This document shows positions 1 to 5,406 of a stretch of 6,647 nt of DNA, piece by piece. This DNA comes from Globobulimina sp. Its lineage: Eukaryota; Foraminifera; Rotaliida. The notes under the pieces were generated by a model. That model saw nothing but the letters and a program-made list of their open reading frames with translations, was not told the DNA's origin and did no database searches. Position numbers and translations under genes: made by a program. The stretch is from positions 1-6,647 of the forward strand of contig PIVH01000258.1 of assembly GCA_003354225.1 (NCBI GenBank), written 5' to 3'. Positions within the stretch are counted from its first letter, which is position 1. Every line of letters begins with the position of its first letter.

Positions 1-1
1 A

Positions 2-607
2 ACATATACCATATGGACATGGACCATAATTTGTGCTGTTATACATTTATTGACTGCAGATTATGAATTCGATAAATATAAAAATGGGAATACAAATTTG
101 TATGATTCTCATATAACAGCAACGGTATCATTGAATGCGTCTGTTTTTATGTCTGTTTTATTGGCATCGAGACTGAAATCAAATGATTTGGCATTGAGCT
201 TCTTATTGTTTTCGTTTATTCTGTTTGGTGGAGCAACATATATTATACGTGATATTAAACTGATAAATACTTTTTTTAATGTTATTGTTTCTGTTGGTCT
301 TTGTCTGTGCAATTATGGATTGATATGTGATCAGCAAGAAATAATCAACAATTTATCATTATTTTTCATGAATTTTATGAATGATCCGATTGTTGATTTT
401 GTGACCTCTGACTATAGGAAGGATATGCGGTTAATCAGTTTGTTATATGTTTATCAATATTCTATTTTTGTGATAGTTATTTTGGGACCGATTGGATTTT
501 ATAGAATACAACAATACAAAGTTACAATTGGAGGACCATGGACATATGACACAGAAGGTGAAGCATCTCAATATATGGTCGATTCATCCAATATCAAGAA
601 ACAATAA
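2..607 (+). CDS. PIGC: GPI-anchor biosynthesis subunit PIG-C/GPI2 (5'-truncated, C-terminal 201 residues)
   Basis: This is the C-terminal part of PIG-C (yeast GPI2), a multi-pass ER subunit of the GPI-N-acetylglucosaminyltransferase complex. That complex transfers GlcNAc to phosphatidylinositol, the first step of GPI-anchor synthesis. The frame is open from the window edge (first codon at 2), so the start lies upstream. Seen in the sequence: an HLLTADYEFD segment, then SLNASVFMSVLLASRL, which matches the family's HLxxxDY and SLNxxxFxSVxLASRL region. The end has RIQQYKVTIGGPW, matching the conserved (K/R)-x-Q-x-(Y/F)-K-x-x-I-x-GPW motif found just before the C-terminus in PIG-C. Hydrophobic helices lie roughly at visible residues 4-17, 37-57, 61-83, 88-109 and 145-168. 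An insertion of about 35 residues before the last helix (CDQQEI to DYRKDMR) makes this loop longer than in animal PIG-C. The visible part has no intron. Identification rests on recalled family motifs and is strong. Confidence 0.9.
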   Translation, partial: TYTIWTWTIICAVIHLLTADYEFDKYKNGNTNLYDSHITATVSLNASVFMSVLLASRLKSNDLALSFLLFSFILFGGATYIIRDIKLINTFFNVIVSVGLCLCNYGLICDQQEIINNLSLFFMNFMNDPIVDFVTSDYRKDMRLISLLYVYQYSIFVIVILGPIGFYRIQQYKVTIGGPWTYDTEGEASQYMVDSSNIKKQ

Positions 608-608
608 A
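603..608 (+). promoter_or_regulatory. AATAAA overlapping the PIG-C stop codon
   Basis: The hexamer AATAAA shares bases with the TAA stop at 605-607. It could be a polyadenylation signal only if the 3' UTR is extremely short. A second AATAAA at 737-742, about 130 bp past the stop, is the more conventional candidate. Whether this organism uses AATAAA is unknown. Confidence 0.25.
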
Positions 609-790
609 TGCACTTATTGTTTCTGGATATTGCAAGTTGGGACAGTTTCTGACAAAAAAAATATTTAATCTGTTTTTATAAATGCTGAGGCAGTTTTTTT
701 GTACTATATACTACATAGCAGTAAGACTAATACACCAATAAATACAACAATGCAGTATTGGTCGATGCAGCGATTGCACCAATTATCAAT
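608..790. other. Convergent 3' intergenic region
   Basis: This 183-bp AT-rich stretch lies between the stop of the PIG-C gene (+) and the stop of the LRR gene (-). It holds the 3' ends of both transcripts. An AATAAA occurs at 737-742 on the + strand. I see no reading frame or RNA gene in it. Confidence 0.6.
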
Positions 791-1342
791 TTAAACAACA
801 GTTATATAAAAAAATAATTTTTCCTCGGAATGTCGCACTTCGAATTCTCTGCCATTTTCACGGAAAAACGTTTCCCACAGTTTTGATTGGTTAAGATTCA
901 TTACAACAGTTTGTAATCCAATGCCATTCTCAAATTCTAATTGACCTGGCGATGTAATCCCTGAATCAAAAATGTTAATCCATCGTAATGTTTTGGGTAT
1001 GTTTGCAAGTCTTGTTACATATTTACATCCTTTCATAATAAAGGACTCTGCCGTTGTAAGATTAGAATTGCATGCCTTGAAATCAATAACTCCTTGAATT
1101 GGATTATGAGAAATATCAACAGAGTGCACAGCGAATGGCATTCCAAATGTTTCATCATCTAAACGGGTAAACTTATTATTAGCAATGTTAATGGAAAAAT
1201 AAGTAATACCATCGATATCAAATAAAAACGTTTGTAATGAATCTAAATTATTAAATTTTAATTGAACCTCAGTGGATGCTGGAATTTTAAATGTATGGTC
1301 AGCAATTTCCAAATATTGTAACACCTCGTTTGAGTTAGTCAA
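791..1342 (-). CDS. Leucine-rich-repeat protein, C-terminal coding block
   Basis: This frame (open from 1384, stop TAA at 791-793) encodes degenerate leucine-rich repeats. Visible units with the LxxLxIxxNxF pattern include YFSINIANNKFTRL, VHSVDISHNPIQGVIDF, AESFIMKGCKYVTRL and LRWINIFDSGI. The NPIQGVID form recalls the 'NxxxGxIDL' LRR class seen in protist surface and plant-type repeats. There is no in-frame ATG before the repeats: the frame opens with TTG codons and the first Met falls about two fifths of the way in, after the first repeats. So it is almost certainly a 3' exon or shifted continuation of the frame at 1335-1841, not a gene of its own. Possible acceptors are CGAG at 1325, with a GACTAAC branch-like sequence just before it, and TTCCAG at 1279. 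The last residues ITVV resemble a class I PDZ ligand, which may be chance. The role is unknown; LRRs normally bind proteins. Confidence 0.7.
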   Translation of the reverse strand: MTNSNEVLQYLEIADHTFKIPASTEVQLKFNNLDSLQTFLFDIDGITYFSINIANNKFTRLDDETFGMPFAVHSVDISHNPIQGVIDFKACNSNLTTAESFIMKGCKYVTRLANIPKTLRWINIFDSGITSPGQLEFENGIGLQTVVMNLNQSKLWETFFRENGREFEVRHSEEKLFFYITVV

Positions 1343-1841
1343 ATTTCCAAATATTTTGTTTAATTTTAAATATATAGTTTGTTTTCAAATACCAATCATG
1401 ACAAGCACATTCTATTATTTTTCTATTAATCATTGAACCGATCATGTTTGAATATGTTGTTTTGATTTTTTGTTTGAAATTCTGATCAAAGTTTAATCTT
1501 TCTGCGGACCGTGCAATTGTCCCATTTTGTTTTTCTTCGCTCATAAATGCATTTATTAATCTTGCGTAATCGTCTGAGCCTATTGTATTATTCACAGTTC
1601 CTGAATCTCTTTGTTTCAGAACAGACTCTGCCACTTTCCTAAAACGAATGTTTTCAGGATTTAAATATTTGTCTACTAATTCAGTGGGTGCTAACCATTG
1701 ATAGATGTGACTTAATAAATCCTCTGAACCTAATTTAATGTGTGACAGCTGCACTGCACATTGACCAAGATAACTGAAGTACGTTAACAGTTTTTGACGC
1801 AAAAAACAAGTGGAAAAAGGAATGCATTTTCGGATCGTGCA
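1335..1841 (-). CDS. N-terminal/middle part of the LRR gene, possibly F-box-like
   Basis: The frame is open from 1841 to a TAA at 1335-1337 and overlaps the LRR frame by a few bases, but in another phase. It starts without an ATG, so it needs an upstream exon. The best candidate is ATG at 1861-1863 (MSETINLMHDPKMHSFF), which lies in the remaining phase. An intron at 1807-1774 (GTTTTTTGCG to CTTCAG, 34 nt) or 1788-1749 (GTTAAC to TGCAG, 40 nt) would put it in frame. The segment LLSHIYQWLAPTEL followed by FRKVAESVL resembles the core of an F-box. F-box plus LRR is a common ubiquitin-ligase adaptor design, but this match is weak. The rest is hydrophilic and unrecognised. Joining to the LRR frame needs an intron of length 3n+1. 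The attractive GTATTT donor at 1392 paired with the CGAG acceptor at 1325 gives 68 nt, the wrong length, so the true junction is unresolved. The start lies only 26 bp past the stop of the upstream same-strand gene. Confidence 0.55.
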   Translation of the reverse strand, partial: CTIRKCIPFSTCFLRQKLLTYFSYLGQCAVQLSHIKLGSEDLLSHIYQWLAPTELVDKYLNPENIRFRKVAESVLKQRDSGTVNNTIGSDDYARLINAFMSEEKQNGTIARSAERLNFDQNFKQKIKTTYSNMIGSMINRKIIECACHDWYLKTNYIFKIKQNIWKFD

Positions 1842-1889
1842 TTAAATTAATCGTCTCCGACATTGCGGATGACGTTTATGTCTGATATG

Positions 1890-2654
1890 TTATGTTTTTA
1901 ATTGTAATAAAATGTCGCATATTTTTGGAATCGTTTCCTCCTCCATCAGCCTTTCAAAATTCCCATCAACCAGATAGCCAACGTACTGATGAATGATTCC
2001 ATATTTCCTTATTTCGTCTGAATCCATACTAGCACTACGTTTTATAATTTGTGGTCTTGGCAACATTGCTGTATCATATTGCGAGGATTCTGATACACCA
2101 ACAACACATTGATGAGTCTTTACATACTGTGTTGGAACGCGCTCGTTCTTTGGGTCAAACTCAACACCAAATAGCGAAAAGGAAAGAAAATAATTCAAAT
2201 CAGTCGATTGTTGGATGAGCAGATCATATTTATAAGCACTGTGAGGAAGGAATTCTGTTTCCGTTGGTTTGCATTGATATTTCTCTAAATCTGACGGTAT
2301 GCTATCCAATATTTTCTCAATTACATACATTGGTGATCCAAACGAAATGCTCGATAAACGGATAACTTCTTTGGCCCGCTTTATGGTGGAAACAGTTTCG
2401 ACCACAGTGACCTTAAAAAATGCGATTGATAAATCAACGTTTGGTGTCAATACTACTTCCGTTGCATCATAAAAATCAGATTCTTCCAATAGCTCCTCTT
2501 GGTATACAGTTATTATATCCTTCATGTTATTGCTGCGAAGCGGTCTGGAACAACAAATGATTTCTGAAAGCTCGTCCAAATTAAAGAAATGAAAAAACCC
2601 AAATCCTGCCAATGGCATTGATGAAATTAATACGAAATAGATGAAAGTCAGCAT
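1890..2654 (-). CDS. Hypothetical 254-residue protein with hydrophobic N-terminus
   Basis: This single open frame runs from ATG at 2654 to TAA at 1890-1892. I do not recognise the family. The first 25 residues (MLTFIYFVLISSMPLAGFGFF and on) form one hydrophobic stretch with no charge, compatible with a signal peptide or N-terminal anchor. The remaining part is mostly polar and reads like a folded soluble domain, with only scattered Cys (a CC pair near residue 34, then single Cys). The segment IIKRSASMDSDEIRKYG has a basophilic-kinase or 14-3-3-like RSxSxD pattern, which would be odd on the luminal side. Translation could alternatively start at Met44 (MKDIITVYQEE), giving a cytosolic protein. 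The gene is divergent from the + strand gene at 2719 across 64 bp. The next gene on its own strand begins just 26 bp after its stop. No intron is needed. Confidence 0.65.
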   Translation of the reverse strand: MLTFIYFVLISSMPLAGFGFFHFFNLDELSEIICCSRPLRSNNMKDIITVYQEELLEESDFYDATEVVLTPNVDLSIAFFKVTVVETVSTIKRAKEVIRLSSISFGSPMYVIEKILDSIPSDLEKYQCKPTETEFLPHSAYKYDLLIQQSTDLNYFLSFSLFGVEFDPKNERVPTQYVKTHQCVVGVSESSQYDTAMLPRPQIIKRSASMDSDEIRKYGIIHQYVGYLVDGNFERLMEEETIPKICDILLQLKT

Positions 2655-2718
2655 AATATGTATTAAAAGCAGTACTTAAACAGTTTTCGAAACACAAAAC
2701 CTAATTCCAAGCGTAACA
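2655..2718. promoter_or_regulatory. 64-bp divergent promoter region
   Basis: The start codons of the genes on the - strand (2654) and + strand (2719) face away from each other across these 64 bp. The region must therefore hold both transcription start regions, or the starts lie inside the neighbouring gene. It is AT-rich with an ATTAAAAG stretch at about 2660-2668. No clear TATA box can be assigned. Confidence 0.5.
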
Positions 2719-3015
2719 ATGGGCTGCATTTCGAGTTGCTACAGAGAATGTCCTAACGACGGATTAGATTTGAACAATTATTATGATATCATAAAACTTC
2801 AAGAAAGAGAAAAAATCGACCCAGGCTCAGAAACCTGGGAAGTAGTCATTTCCGATCAAGAACAACGTTTCAATGACAAGCAGTTAGATTACGCCCATCA
2901 TTGGCCAAAAGACCAAGAGTTTGACAATGCGACAATGTCATTTCGCAGAGATCTCATGAATCATAAAGCAGTTTGGGTTAATAACTGGAATAAAGACTGG
3001 TGGAATTTCAGTTAA
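2719..3015 (+). CDS. N-terminal exon: MGCxxxC dual-acylated protein start
   Basis: The ATG at 2719 begins MGCISSCY. Gly2 with Ser6 fits an N-myristoylation signal, and Cys3 and Cys7 are in position for palmitoylation, so the N-terminus is expected on the cytosolic face of a membrane. About 90 polar residues follow, rich in Trp and Asn at the end (WVNNWNKDWWNF). The frame ends at TAA 3013-3015. No other in-frame stop occurs until 3436, so the next coding block at 3046 is in the same frame with this TAA as the only interruption. An intron at 3011-3085 (GTTAAA to TACAG, 75 nt) or 3000-3119 (GTGGAA to TTTTCAG, 120 nt) removes it without changing frame. I therefore read this as exon 1 of a gene running to 4094. 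The alternative is an independent 98-residue acylated protein. The family is not recognised. Confidence 0.7.
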   Translation: MGCISSCYRECPNDGLDLNNYYDIIKLQEREKIDPGSETWEVVISDQEQRFNDKQLDYAHHWPKDQEFDNATMSFRRDLMNHKAVWVNNWNKDWWNFS

Positions 3016-3045
3016 AAATTTTGTTTAATTTTTAACATATTAATA

Positions 3046-3438
3046 ATGTATATAAGTATAACCACATCAAAACTAAACCGTACAGTGAAAACAAACCATG
3101 CTTTAATCTCTATTTTCAGTGCACCCAAAGAAGATGAATACAGTCGCAGAGAACGAGCAGTGGTGTTATTGTGTTGCAGTTCATTATTCAGCATCGTCGC
3201 GTTGATTGCAGTAACAATCGAAGCCAAACAGATCGCATTAGGCCATCAATCATTGGGCATACTCGCATGGAACAATTTAATCACAGTCACCGGCGCTATC
3301 TCAGTCAGTGTCATTATGCTATATTTACAATGCATGGCAACCTGTTCCTGTTACCAGAATGATGAGGAAGTGAGGTACTGTACGATTCAAATAAAAATGT
3401 CCATCGTATGCACTGCACTCAACGTACATTTGTATTAA
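3046..3438 (+). CDS. Middle exon of the multi-pass membrane protein
   Basis: This block encodes two strong membrane helices, RAVVLLCCSSLFSIVALIAV and the stretch around GILAWNNLITVTGAISVSVI, followed by a Cys-rich turn (CMATCSCY). It is in the same frame as the block at 2719. A strong acceptor (CTCTATTTTCAG with a TTAAT branch-like site) ends at 3119, and a weaker one (TACAG) ends at 3085. The true exon probably starts at one of them. Translation from ATG 3046 is possible but leaves only 30 bp from the previous stop. Coding probably ends near 3374, because a GTACTG donor at 3375 pairs with the acceptors at 3445 or 3448 (71 or 74 nt, TATTAAT branch-like site). That splice restores the frame of the next block. 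The frame otherwise runs on to TAA at 3436-3438. The family is not recognised. Confidence 0.65.
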   Translation: MYISITTSKLNRTVKTNHALISIFSAPKEDEYSRRERAVVLLCCSSLFSIVALIAVTIEAKQIALGHQSLGILAWNNLITVTGAISVSVIMLYLQCMATCSCYQNDEEVRYCTIQIKMSIVCTALNVHLY

Positions 3439-3445
3439 TGGTCAG
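3375..3445 (+). other. Predicted intron between the second and third membrane blocks
   Basis: This 71-nt interval starts GTACTG and ends GGTCAG. A TATTAAT branch-like sequence lies about 12 nt before the end. Removing it joins the frame ending at 3438 to the frame ending at 4094 (length 3n+2, as needed). The acceptor is a tandem CAGCAG, so 3375-3448 is equally in frame and would change one or two residues. A second option is 3380-3450 (GTACGA). Confidence 0.5.
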
Positions 3446-4094
3446 CAGAGTGCTTCGTTTTGATTGTGCACTGAGTGCAGTATACAATCTATGCTTAATT
3501 ATAACTGCGACATTTTCATTTGAGTTTGTTGAAAGGGAACGAATGGAACTTTGGGGCCATGTTACTATGACAGTGTGGTTGTTGGCTGGTGCTTTTTTTT
3601 TCGTGTATGGCATAATTGAGAGCGAATCGGTTGGTTTATTGGATAAATTTTTTATTTCATTCTTCATTCAGGCCATTATGAATATTATTGTACCCACTTT
3701 GTTGATGACCGGACAGTTCCATTTGATGTGGAAAGCAGAGCATAAAAACAGTGACGAATGTGAATGCGGAGAGAAATGGGAGGTTTGCTACCATGATTAC
3801 TTGGATTATAAAGCCGGAGAGCCATTGCGTAGAGAATGGAAACCGAGAGAAAGCAAAAAGAATTTAGTGAATAAAGTGGGTAATATCGGTAAACAATTCG
3901 CTAAGAAGGTCGTTGTGGTTGAAAAAAAGACAGCAAATAAAGTTATTGATATAACAAAGAAATCAGCAGCAAAGGTTAAGGTGGCAGCGGTTGGCAGTAA
4001 ACAAAAACAAACGCAAAATACAACGGATCCGGAGATAGTATATGACGGCAACGGGGATAATGTGCAACTTGAGCAACATGTAAAATTAGCATAG
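3408..4094 (+). CDS. C-terminal exon of the multi-pass membrane protein with lysine-rich 11-mer tail
   Basis: The frame runs to TAG at 4092-4094. ATGs occur at 3408 and 3438, but coding more likely enters by splicing at 3446 or 3449. It gives about three more membrane helices (around CALSAVYNLCLIITATFSF, VTMTVWLLAGAFFFVYGI and FFISFFIQAIMNIIVPTLL), making about five in the whole protein. A short polar segment with CECGEKWEVC follows, then a strongly basic tail. The tail has 11-residue repeats: roughly GNIGKQFAKKV, VVVEKKTANKV and IDITKKSAAKV. These should form an amphipathic basic helix that could lie on acidic lipid. The C-terminus is polar. With introns 3011-3085 and 3375-3445 the three blocks total 1230 nt and give a 409-residue protein. 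I recognise no family and suggest no specific function. Confidence 0.7.
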   Translation: MHCTQRTFVLMVSRVLRFDCALSAVYNLCLIITATFSFEFVERERMELWGHVTMTVWLLAGAFFFVYGIIESESVGLLDKFFISFFIQAIMNIIVPTLLMTGQFHLMWKAEHKNSDECECGEKWEVCYHDYLDYKAGEPLRREWKPRESKKNLVNKVGNIGKQFAKKVVVVEKKTANKVIDITKKSAAKVKVAAVGSKQKQTQNTTDPEIVYDGNGDNVQLEQHVKLA

Positions 4095-4290
4095 ATTGAA
4101 TGAGTATTTTGAAAACAAAGGGTTAGCTTAAAATTGTTTAAATTCTGCAAAGTAAATATTTTGGTTCGAGTCGAGAACACTATTTTTATTGAAACTAAAG
4201 AGAAAGTGAGCACAATCTTCCGTGTGTGCGAGGATAAATCCTGAAGTAGCTAGAGTGTTTTTCAACATCAACCACAAATATTAATGCCTT

Positions 4291-4375
4291 CGTCACCAAC
4301 CATGTTTAAGTCGAAGTTCAAAGGATAAATGAATATCGTTCAGTCATCATAGTCCCGTCCCGTCACCAACTATGT
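4291..4375 (+). repeat. Direct repeat CGTCACCAAC(C/T)ATGT, two copies 70 bp apart
   Basis: The copies are at 4291-4305 and 4361-4375 and match at 14 of 15 bases. The bases between are not similar, so this is a short spaced duplication and not a tandem array. No function can be assigned. Confidence 0.6.
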
Positions 4376-4402
4376 CCGTCAATGAAAAGATAGGACATCG
4401 AC

Positions 4403-4443
4403 AAAGAAAGAGCCTTTAATTCATTGCTTTAAACAATTAAAAG
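4403..4443 (+). repeat. Dispersed motif, copy 1 (second copy at 6561)
   Basis: Bases 4403-4423 contain GAAAGAGC followed by TTTAATTCA and match 6561-6581 at 19 of 21 positions. Both are followed by CAATTAAAAG (4434-4443 and 6614-6623), at different spacing. Copy 1 lies upstream of a TATATAAT (about 4451-4458) and of the structured island near 4600. Copy 2 lies upstream of whatever follows the window. A shared promoter element is possible but unproven. Confidence 0.45.
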
Positions 4444-4465
4444 TTAGTGCTATATAATATGTGCG

Positions 4466-4503
4466 ATTTTGCGTAAATTAGCATCCAAATATTTTGCGTA
4501 AAT
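4466..4503 (+). repeat. 13-bp direct repeat ATTTTGCGTAAAT
   Basis: Two perfect copies lie at 4466-4478 and 4491-4503, with starts 25 bp apart. That spacing would place them about two helical turns apart on the same DNA face, as for a protein-binding pair. No known site is recognised. Confidence 0.6.
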
Positions 4504-4604
4504 GTGATGTGTGAGATTGTTTGCTGTCTATCGTTTCAATCAGCCTCTGTTGATGAGTTCTAGACACTTTCGTGCTGTACTAATTTGAAATTATAGTTAA
4601 AACA

Positions 4605-4692
4605 GTGCGGAGGTGAAAAATTCATCCGTACCGTCGCCTTCCTAAGTTGCGATCACTGTGCTCGAGCTGCTGAGCCATAGAATCTGCGACGG
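4605..4692. ncRNA. Candidate structured RNA in a GC-richer island
   Basis: This stretch is clearly richer in G and C than its AT-rich surroundings and can fold. Bases 4605-4611 (GTGCGGA) pair with 4625-4631 (TCCGTAC), with one G-U pair. The stem continues as TGAA (4614-4617) with TTCA (4621-4624) around an AAA loop, leaving a two-base GG bulge. A second pairing joins CCGTCGC at 4631-4637 to GCGACGG at 4686-4692 and closes a domain containing GCTCGAGC. The strand is not determined, because the inverted repeats are symmetrical. It has no match I recognise to tRNA, 5S, SRP, U1-U6 or RNase P RNA. It could equally be a regulatory DNA element. Confidence 0.25.
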
Positions 4693-4801
4693 CATAATCT
4701 CTACATGCCCCATTTATTTACATTTTGTGTGCCTCATATTAACCGCTAATATCATATACAGGAAATTAAAAATAAATATTGAGTTTATTCAAGCGAGAGA
4801 C

Positions 4802-4994
4802 GGCATGAGGAACAGAACAGAAAGTCGATAGCGACAAAATGTGGCGTTTTGCACTGAAAATGCCGAGAGATTGGAATAACGAATTAAGATATAATTAGTC
4901 TGGCGATAGTAAATGGATTGGAGAATGAACAAATATCTCTAATGCACGATTTGGACATAGCACAACTACTGATTGTAGTCACGTTCCTCATGCC
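4802..4994. repeat. 193-bp segment with 12-bp perfect inverted ends
   Basis: GGCATGAGGAAC at 4802-4813 is the exact reverse complement of GTTCCTCATGCC at 4983-4994. Inside are a hairpin GGCGTTTT/AAAATGCC (4843-4850 with 4857-4864, loop GCACTG, one G-T pair) and a small one ACTAC/GTAGT (4965-4969 with 4975-4979). The layout fits either a structured RNA closed by a terminal stem or a small non-autonomous transposon (MITE-like). No target-site duplication is visible beside the ends, and the inverted match does not extend further. Confidence 0.45.
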
Positions 4995-5161
4995 ATATAA
5001 TTCAAAGCAATAACAGTGTACAATTTATTACAGTCCACACCACTCCTTTTATTACAGAATTTTAGCGATTGCAAATTGACTCCGACTTGACATGTATTAC
5101 ATTCTGCACAATGCCTTCTATCCTTCCATGGTGCAATAACAATGTGGTTTATTTAAAAATT

Positions 5162-5267
5162 TGTAAACAATCTTGTCATTATAAAACTATAAAACTATAA
5201 AACTATGAAACTGTAAAAAAATCTTGTCATTTAAAAATATGATACAACATTATAAAACTATAAAACT
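5162..5267 (+). repeat. TA-rich minisatellite: (ATAAAACT)n inside a ~50-bp duplication
   Basis: Four 8-bp units lie at 5181-5212 (three ATAAAACT and one ATGAAACT), with two more at 5252-5267. Each group follows a copy of AATCTTGTCATT (5169-5180 and 5220-5231), itself preceded by TGTAAA. The higher-order unit is therefore about 50 bp (5162-5211, then 5212 onward), with divergence in the second copy. It lies 140-245 bp past the stop of the 7TM gene. Confidence 0.8.
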
Positions 5268-5406
5268 ATATATAAGCAATTAATATGTATAAAGACATAA
5301 ATATATTAACCAAAAAACGACAAATTAGGAAACTTACTTAATTATATCACACCACTATATAACAGAAACAATATAAATATAACAAAATGTCTCGTTTGGG
5401 AATTGA

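Larger units (their letters stand above)
4095..5406. other. 1.3-kb region without recognisable protein genes
   Basis: No frame of useful length or codon character is visible on either strand. The region holds the 3' end of the + strand gene, direct repeats at 4291/4361 and 4466/4491, a GC-richer structured island (about 4600-4700), a segment with inverted ends (4802-4994), a TA-rich minisatellite (5162-5267) and the 3' end of the 7TM gene. I checked for tRNA, 5S rRNA and spliceosomal RNA signatures by eye and found none that hold. Confidence 0.6.

Noticed and set aside
1325-1392. GTATTT...CGAG intron (68 nt) with a GACTAAC branch site in the LRR gene
   Set aside because: The signals look good, but 68 nt puts the two coding frames out of phase and leads to an early stop. 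I kept it only as an unresolved candidate.
3012-3227. Minus-strand frame of 71 codons over the membrane gene
   Set aside because: It lies opposite clear membrane-helix coding and has no independent support. It is an antisense shadow.
4165-4175. GGTTCGAGTCG, resembling a tRNA T-loop/B box
   Set aside because: The flanking bases do not form a T stem (only one G-C pair), there is no acceptor stem or anticodon arm at the right distance, and the A-box match upstream is poor.
3806-4213. Minus-strand frame of 135 codons, Phe/Thr-rich
   Set aside because: It is the complement of the lysine-rich tail (AAA/AAG read as TTT/CTT). Its composition is explained by the + strand gene.
4552-4590. TGATGAG...TTTCGTG, resembling a hammerhead ribozyme core
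   Set aside because: The CUGANGA and GAAA core elements are not both present in the right order on either strand, and no cleavage stem fits.
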